This document shows positions 5,544 to 9,484 of a stretch of DNA of 9,484 nt, piece after piece; positions within the stretch are counted from its first letter, which is position 1, and each line of letters opens with the position of its first letter. The position numbers and the translations under genes are program-made. Source of the DNA: JBFWYO01 sp050186335 (GTDB lineage Bacteria; Pseudomonadota; Alphaproteobacteria; Bin65). The DNA lies in assembly GCA_050186335.1 (NCBI GenBank), contig JBFWYO010000125.1, positions 1 to 9,484 of the forward strand, given 5' to 3'. Below the pieces are notes generated by a model that did no database searches, was not told where the DNA came from, and was given only the letters and a program-made list of their open reading frames with translations.

Positions 5544-6539
5544 ATGAAAGTGGTGGTGACCGGTGCGGCCGGCTTTATCGGCAGGAAATTGAGCGTGCGC
5601 CTGCTTTCGGACGGCCAGTTGACCGGTTCCTCCGGCAAGTCGGAAACCATCGATGAACTGATATTGTTCGATACGGTCGCGCCATCCGGCTACGACGATT
5701 CTCGCGTACGGTCCGTGCAAGGCGATATCAGCGACCGCGCCACGGTGGATCGGCTGATCGGTGGCGATGTCTCGTCCGTGTTTCATCTGGCCGCCGTCGT
5801 CAGCGCGGGGGCCGAGGCCGACTTCGATCTCGGCTATCGCGTCAATCTGGACGGCACGCGCTGGGTGCTGGAAGCCTGTCGCGCCGCGAGGCGGTGCCCA
5901 CGCGTGGTGTTCACTTCGTCCATTGCGGTTTACGGCGGCGGGATGCCGGAGACGATTGTCGACGAAACCGTACCAACGCCGCAAACATCGTACGGCGTTC
6001 AAAAACTGATCGGCGAAAACCTGATCACCGACTATACCCGCAAGGCCTTTATCGACGGCCGCGCGCTGCGGCTGCCGACCATTACGGTCCGACCGGGGCG
6101 CCCCAATCGGGCAGCCTCGACATGGGTCAGCTCGATGGTTCGCGAGCCCTTGTCCGGCATCGACTTCGTCTGTCCGGTGCGGCCGGACAGTCCAATGCCT
6201 TGTCTGTCGCCCCGGCGCACCGTCGATGCGATCTTGCGCGCCCACGAACTGCCGGGCGAGGCTTTCGGGGTCTATCGCGCCATGATGTTGAACGGCGTCA
6301 CAGTCACCGCGGGTCAAATCGCCGAGGCGGTCGAACGGAACAAGGGCAACCGCAAAGTCGGCCAGATTATTTGGCAGTTGGATCCGGCCACGCAGGCCAT
6401 CGTCGACGGCTGGCCGCGCGCGCTACGTTCGGATAAGGCCCGGCGGCTCGGTTTCGCCGTGGATGCCGGATTCGACGACATCGTGCGCGCGTTCATTGCC
6501 GACGATCTGGACGCGCAAATCAAGGGGCTGCATGGATAA
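5544..6539 (+). CDS. denD: D-erythronate dehydrogenase-like NAD-dependent epimerase/dehydratase family protein (DenD)
   Basis: The 331-aa product is an extended SDR. DenD oxidises D-erythronate to 2-oxo-D-erythronate with NAD at the start of four-carbon acid-sugar catabolism. ATG 5544 has GAGGA (5533-5537) 6 nt upstream; the in-frame TTG at 5475 is less likely. Visible elements are GAAGFIG (7-13), LFDTVAP (41-47) with Asp43 for NAD binding, GDISD (60-64), VFHLAAVVSAGAEADFDLG (79-97), VNLDGTR (100-106), TSSIAVYGG (124-132), the catalytic pair Tyr150 and Lys154 in SYGVQK, DYTRKAFIDGRALRLPTI (163-180), RPGRPN (183-188), SPRRTVD (222-228) and AHELPGEAFG (233-242). These family-wide blocks are recalled from DenD-type proteins and match closely. 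SDGQLTGSSGKSE (22-34) looks like a longer loop than usual. The partner enzymes OtnK, OtnC and OtnI are not in the window, so the physiological pathway is unproven. A terminator follows the stop. Confidence 0.85.
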   Translation: MKVVVTGAAGFIGRKLSVRLLSDGQLTGSSGKSETIDELILFDTVAPSGYDDSRVRSVQGDISDRATVDRLIGGDVSSVFHLAAVVSAGAEADFDLGYRVNLDGTRWVLEACRAARRCPRVVFTSSIAVYGGGMPETIVDETVPTPQTSYGVQKLIGENLITDYTRKAFIDGRALRLPTITVRPGRPNRAASTWVSSMVREPLSGIDFVCPVRPDSPMPCLSPRRTVDAILRAHELPGEAFGVYRAMMLNGVTVTAGQIAEAVERNKGNRKVGQIIWQLDPATQAIVDGWPRALRSDKARRLGFAVDAGFDDIVRAFIADDLDAQIKGLHG

Positions 6540-6542
6540 ATG

Positions 6543-6570
6543 AGCGCCTTGGCGGCGCTTTTCATTGTTT
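6543..6570 (+). terminator. Intrinsic terminator after denD
   Basis: AGCGCC (6543-6548) and GGCGCT (6554-6559) form a perfect 6-bp GC-rich stem with a 5-nt TTGGC loop. A T-rich stretch follows directly (TTTT at 6559-6562, then CATTGTTT). It begins 4 nt after the denD stop codon, which is the expected place. It should separate the denD transcript from the polysaccharide genes downstream. Confidence 0.75.
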
Positions 6571-6597
6571 GGCAATGAAGTCACCTGATATTCTGAT
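6569..6597 (+). promoter_or_regulatory. Candidate promoter of the glycan gene pair
   Basis: TTGGCA (6569-6574, 5 of 6 consensus) is followed after 17 nt by TCTGAT (6592-6597, 4 of 6). It lies just after the denD terminator and would start transcription near 6604. That gives a leader of about 50 nt if translation begins at ATG 6655. The local drop in GC content supports a regulatory role. There is no experimental-type evidence. Confidence 0.4.
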
Positions 6598-6654
6598 CAA
6601 ACGCGCGCTGCCGTGGCCGGCGCGCATGTTCCAGACACATGGAAGCTATACCCG

Positions 6655-8088
6655 ATGATGGGCATTACGGGCCAGACCGACGTCCGTTTGATTGCGTTCT
6701 ATCTGCCGCAATTTCATCCGATTCCCGAGAATGATGAATGGTGGGGCAAAGGATTCACTGAGTGGACCAACGTTGCGCGCGCGCGATCGTATTTTGCCGG
6801 GCACGAGCATCCGCGTATTCCGGGCGAACTCGGTTTCTACGATCTTCGCTTGCCGGACGTGCGCGAACAACAAGCCATCTTGGCGCGGGCCCATGGGATC
6901 CACGGGTTTTGCTACTACGATTACTGGTTCGCCGGCCGCCGGCTTCTGGAACGGCCGTTCGACGAAGTACTGGCATCCGGCAAACCGGACTTTCCGTTCT
7001 GCGTCTGCTGGGCTAACGAGAATTGGACGCGACGATGGGACGGACGCAGCGGCGAAACGCTGATTGAACAGAAGCACACGCCCGACTCCGACGCTGCCTA
7101 TATCCGCCATTTGCTGCCGATCATTCGCGATCCGCGCTATATACGGGTTAACGGCGCGCCGCTGATCCTCATCTATCGACCCGGATTGCTGCCCGACGCG
7201 GGCGCGACCGTCGCGGCATGGCGCCACATCGCGCGCGATGCGGGCATTCCGAGCCTGTTTGTCTGCGCCGTGCAGTCGTTCGAATTCACCGATCCACGGC
7301 CGTCCGGCTTCGACGCGGCCGTCGAATTTCCGCCGCACCATCTTGGATTGCCCGAAAGCTCCCGCCAGGTGCGCAATCTGGATCCGACGTTCGAAGGCAA
7401 AATTTACGACTATCGGCAGGCCGCCCACCTGCTGATGAATCGACGTTTCGACGAGTATTTGACCTTTCGCACGGTTTTCCCCGGTTGGGACAACACGCCC
7501 CGTCGCGGCAAGAATGGTTATGTGTTCGTCAATTCGTCGCCGGCAGAGTACGAAGCGTGGCTTTTTGCCATGACCATGCAGGCGCGCGCGCGCGCCGACC
7601 CCGCGCATCGCCTGCTGTTTGTCAACGCATGGAACGAGTGGGCCGAAGGCGCGCACCTGGAGCCCGACACGGTCGATGGGCGCGACTATCTCGAAGCAAC
7701 GCATCGCGCGCTGACCAATCGAAGTTCCTGGCAGACCGTGCTGGCGGGCCTGCGCACCACGGACGGCGCTAATGATCCTGCGGTCGCGGGGGCGCTGCAG
7801 GCGCTTGAGACGCATTTGCGAAGCCAGAGCCGCGCGCTCAGCTATTTCAACGATTCGATGAGCGGCGACGTGCAGACATTTCTGCATCGCCCGGCGGAGA
7901 ATTTTTCCGAGCGCGGGCGCCGCGAGGAGATCGACCGCGCTCGCGCCCAGGTGGAACGCGAGCATGCGAAGCAGATCAATGACCTTATGGCACAATTGGA
8001 ATCGATAAATCGCAGCCGATCCTGGCGCCTTACCGAACCGCTGCGCGCCGTGCTTCGCGTCGTGCGCCGCCTCCGCGGCGGCAATTAG
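6655..8088 (+). CDS. WbsX/GH99-like glycan-processing protein (Glyco_transf_WbsX family)
   Basis: This 477-aa protein belongs to the family annotated as glycosyltransferase WbsX, related to GH99 endo-mannosidase barrels and commonly found in O-antigen and capsule clusters. ATG 6655 is preferred: GGAAG (6641-6645) lies 9 nt upstream and the conserved domain begins 11 residues later. GTG 6613 in the same frame is possible and would add 14 residues. Diagnostic blocks (residues from ATG 6655) are AFYLPQFHPIPEND (14-27), WWGKGFTEW (29-37), GFCYYDYWFAGRRLLE (84-99), CWANENWTRRWDG (118-130) and NAWNEWAEGAHLEPD (324-338), whose acidic residues resemble GH99 catalytic glutamates. The last ~56 residues form a charged, probably coiled-coil stretch ending in SINRSRSWRLTEPLRAV, a tail often seen on polysaccharide glycosyltransferases, then a basic end. 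There is no signal peptide, so it is probably cytoplasmic or membrane-associated. A GT2 gene follows after 13 nt. Whether it transfers or hydrolyses sugars is unknown. Confidence 0.87.
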   Translation: MMGITGQTDVRLIAFYLPQFHPIPENDEWWGKGFTEWTNVARARSYFAGHEHPRIPGELGFYDLRLPDVREQQAILARAHGIHGFCYYDYWFAGRRLLERPFDEVLASGKPDFPFCVCWANENWTRRWDGRSGETLIEQKHTPDSDAAYIRHLLPIIRDPRYIRVNGAPLILIYRPGLLPDAGATVAAWRHIARDAGIPSLFVCAVQSFEFTDPRPSGFDAAVEFPPHHLGLPESSRQVRNLDPTFEGKIYDYRQAAHLLMNRRFDEYLTFRTVFPGWDNTPRRGKNGYVFVNSSPAEYEAWLFAMTMQARARADPAHRLLFVNAWNEWAEGAHLEPDTVDGRDYLEATHRALTNRSSWQTVLAGLRTTDGANDPAVAGALQALETHLRSQSRALSYFNDSMSGDVQTFLHRPAENFSERGRREEIDRARAQVEREHAKQINDLMAQLESINRSRSWRLTEPLRAVLRVVRRLRGGN

Positions 8089-8101
8089 GAAAGCAGGCGC
8101 G

Positions 8102-8962
8102 ATGTTGGTCAGCGTCGTCATTCCGTCATACAATCATGCGTCCTTCGTTGCCGATGCCGTCCGATCGGTGGCCGAACAGAGCTATGCGGACATCGAATTG
8201 ATCGTCGTCGACGATTCATCCCCGGATGATTCCGCCGCCATTGTCCGAGCGCTGCTTGACAGCAACGATATGCGTCGCCGGTTCGGCCCGCGCGCGACGT
8301 TTCACGCACAGTCCGGGAATCGGGGCGCGATCGAAACCATCAATCGTGGCTTGGCCCTCGCCAGCGGCGACATTCTCACGCTGCTCAACTCCGACGATCT
8401 GTATGACCCCGCTCGCATCGCCAGGCTCGTCGACGTATTCAGGGACAGTGCTGTCGAACTCGCGTTCACCGGCGTTCGCATCATCGATGCCGTCGGCTCG
8501 GAGTACGATTCCGCTCATCCTTTTGCGCGTTACTTGCGCGGACAGATCGAGCGTATCGATAGCATGCCGACGGTCGGCTTCGCCCTGATGCGGGACAATG
8601 TCAGCATTTCGACCGGCAATTTGGCATTTCGGCGCCGAATGCTCGACGCGCTCGGCGGCTTCCGGCGTTATCTTTGGTGCCACGATTGGGATTTCGTGCT
8701 GCGGGCGCTCCTGTTCTCCGAACCGGTGTTTATTCATGAACCGCTCTATTCGTATCGGATGCACGGCAACAACACGTTTCAGACGCTTGATCGTTGGCTC
8801 GGCGACTTGGAAGCGGCGGAGATCATCGGTGCGTACCTGGCTGCGGTGCGCGCTGAGCGATACACGAACCCGCTGGCGCCCTCGCCGCGCAATTGGCCGG
8901 GCGTATTCGAGCGCATTCTGATCGAGGCCGGCAAATGGCCCGAGTGGCGCGGGCGCCGCTGA
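8102..8962 (+). CDS. Family 2 glycosyltransferase (GT-A fold)
   Basis: This is a 286-aa inverting glycosyltransferase that would use a nucleotide sugar to extend a surface glycan on the cytoplasmic face of the membrane. The N-terminal GT-A domain is clear: VSVVIPSYNH (3-12), SVAEQSYADIELIVVDDSSPDDS (22-44), GNRGAIETINRGLALASGD (72-90) and the metal-binding LLNSDDLYDP (94-103) with Asp98 and Asp99. STGNLAFRRRML (170-181), HDWDF (194-198, the acceptor/base region) and YSYRMHGNNTF (216-226) are typical of GT2 proteins of polysaccharide clusters. No transmembrane segments are visible. The start ATG 8102 is 13 nt after the WbsX-like stop, with AGGA overlapping that stop and a CAGG 4 nt before the ATG, so the two genes form one operon. 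Sugar specificity cannot be determined. I saw no convincing terminator directly after it. Confidence 0.93.
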   Translation: MLVSVVIPSYNHASFVADAVRSVAEQSYADIELIVVDDSSPDDSAAIVRALLDSNDMRRRFGPRATFHAQSGNRGAIETINRGLALASGDILTLLNSDDLYDPARIARLVDVFRDSAVELAFTGVRIIDAVGSEYDSAHPFARYLRGQIERIDSMPTVGFALMRDNVSISTGNLAFRRRMLDALGGFRRYLWCHDWDFVLRALLFSEPVFIHEPLYSYRMHGNNTFQTLDRWLGDLEAAEIIGAYLAAVRAERYTNPLAPSPRNWPGVFERILIEAGKWPEWRGRR

Positions 8963-9077
8963 ATTAGCGCGGGCCTATAACCAGACCGCCAGACCTCGGG
9001 CGAACTCATTATAAATGCCGCCGGACCGGCTTGGTTAAGCTGAGCAAACCTCAACGTCTTGCTTGGATGCCAACCTG
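8963..9077 (+). promoter_or_regulatory. Gap before the AhpD-like gene with a -10-like sequence
   Basis: This 115-nt gap contains TATAAA (9010-9015) in a locally AT-richer spot, about 60 nt before ATG 9078, and another TATAAC at 8976-8981. Neither has a recognisable -35 hexamer at 16-18 nt upstream. No terminator with a T-run was found after the GT2 stop. A promoter for the AhpD-like gene is plausible by position only. Confidence 0.22.
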
Positions 9078-9484
9078 ATGTCGCGTCTGCCCGAAGCCGA
9101 GATTTCCGCCTTACCCGCCCAGTTTTCCGAGCCGCTGGAAGTTATCCGCCAGTCAAACGGCTATATCCCGCACAGCTATCTGGTGCTTGCGCACCGTCCG
9201 GAAATCCTCAAGGCGTTCATGGAGCTGGCAAAAGTCGTGATCCGCGACACGGGCACAATTGACAGAGGTTTTCGCTTCCTGATCGCCTACATCTCCAGCC
9301 GCACGGTAGGCTGCAATTACTGCCAGGCCCACAACATGCACAGCGCGGATCGCTGGGGCGTGCCGCGGCGGAAGCTCGACGCGATCTGGGATTACGAAAC
9401 CAGTGCCGAATTCAGCGCCGCGGAAAGGGTTGCATTGCGCTTCGCGCAGTGCGCCTCGGTGGTGCCGAACGCGGTCGACGACGC
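9078..9484 (+). CDS. Carboxymuconolactone decarboxylase/AhpD-like protein, 5' part (runs off the window)
   Basis: An open frame from ATG 9078 continues without a stop to the right edge, giving 135 complete codons. It is translatable from the bases given: MSRLPEAEIS at the start, then LEVIRQSNGYIPHSYLVL, RPEILKAFMELAKVV, RFLIAYISSRTVGCNYCQ and AHNMHSADRWGVP. The CxxCxxxH-type motif (Cys79, Cys82, His85 in CNYCQAH) and the preceding hydrophobic helix define the AhpD/carboxymuconolactone decarboxylase fold. Members include peroxidase-linked alkylhydroperoxidase AhpD proteins and many uncharacterised oxidoreductases of 150-200 aa. The paired cysteines suggest thiol-disulfide chemistry of the AhpD kind rather than true decarboxylase activity. 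The ribosome-binding site is poor, and an earlier start is not obvious. It is separated from the GT2 gene by 115 nt and is probably its own unit. The C-terminus is not visible. Confidence 0.85.
   Translation, partial: MSRLPEAEISALPAQFSEPLEVIRQSNGYIPHSYLVLAHRPEILKAFMELAKVVIRDTGTIDRGFRFLIAYISSRTVGCNYCQAHNMHSADRWGVPRRKLDAIWDYETSAEFSAAERVALRFAQCASVVPNAVDD

Noticed and set aside
5388..6317. N-terminal extension of the SDR frame across the divergent DenD gene
   Set aside because: The conserved SDR sequence begins just after ATG 5387, which has a good ribosome-binding site. The extension is antisense to denD.
7582..7595. Run of alternating GC bases
   Set aside because: It is in frame within the WbsX-like gene, encoding alternating Ala and Arg. 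It is short and expected in GC-rich coding DNA.
6646..8133. 495-aa open frame on the minus strand opposite the WbsX-like gene
   Set aside because: It lies opposite a gene with clear conserved motifs. The long antisense frame results from third-position GC bias, and no domain is recognisable.
8979..8996. Two adjacent CCAGACC copies as a possible binding-site repeat
   Set aside because: Only two 7-base copies one base apart. There is no symmetry and no further copies, so it is likely chance.
1..9484. Search for CRISPR arrays, tRNA/rRNA genes, insertion sequences, toxin-antitoxin pairs or defence genes
   Set aside because: By eye I found no repeated spacers, RNA gene landmarks, transposase motifs or defence-type domains. 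All sizeable frames are accounted for by the listed genes or their shadows.

Overview
The window is a GC-rich bacterial chromosome fragment, apart from an AT-rich first ~80 bases. Tight gene packing, strong codon-position bias, long spurious antisense frames, ATGA-coupled genes and Shine-Dalgarno-like sites all fit a proteobacterium or a similar GC-rich environmental bacterium. I cannot name a genus. There are no rRNA or tRNA genes, CRISPR arrays, transposases or integrases. Ten protein genes are supported; the last runs off the right edge.

Region 1 (1-2652): a short AT-rich leader is followed by three tryptophan-pathway genes in order, trpD, trpC and trpF. They are tightly coupled: trpD and trpC overlap by 4 nt, and trpC and trpF are 2 nt apart. 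They would convert anthranilate to indole-glycerol phosphate. trpE/G are not immediately upstream and trpB/A do not follow. TrpC keeps its recognisable catalytic motifs. TrpD and TrpF each carry unusual substitutions in normally conserved active-site motifs, which is the most interesting protein-level observation here.

Region 2 (2653-4619): a MarR-type regulator is followed by a short MetE-like zinc methyltransferase that has only the C-terminal, catalytic half of classical MetE. The gap between them holds a strong imperfect inverted repeat with a consensus-like -35 hexamer in its centre. This could be the operator/promoter through which the MarR protein controls the methyltransferase gene.

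Region 3 (4620-6570): an SDR oxidoreductase on the minus strand ends tail-to-tail with the methyltransferase gene. It is divergently transcribed from a gene whose product strongly resembles D-erythronate dehydrogenase (DenD). The pair looks catabolic, but the kinase, decarboxylase and isomerase expected for erythronate use are absent from the window. A good intrinsic terminator lies directly after denD.

Region 4 (6571-8962): a candidate promoter leads into a two-gene surface-polysaccharide unit, a WbsX/GH99-like protein and a family 2 glycosyltransferase 13 nt apart. Region 5 (8963-9484): a short gap, then the 5' part of a carboxymuconolactone decarboxylase/AhpD-like gene. Overall this is several small, functionally unrelated transcription units. 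I see no clear evidence of a large new multi-gene system; the best leads are the divergent TrpD/TrpF pair and the MarR/MetE-like locus with its inverted repeat.
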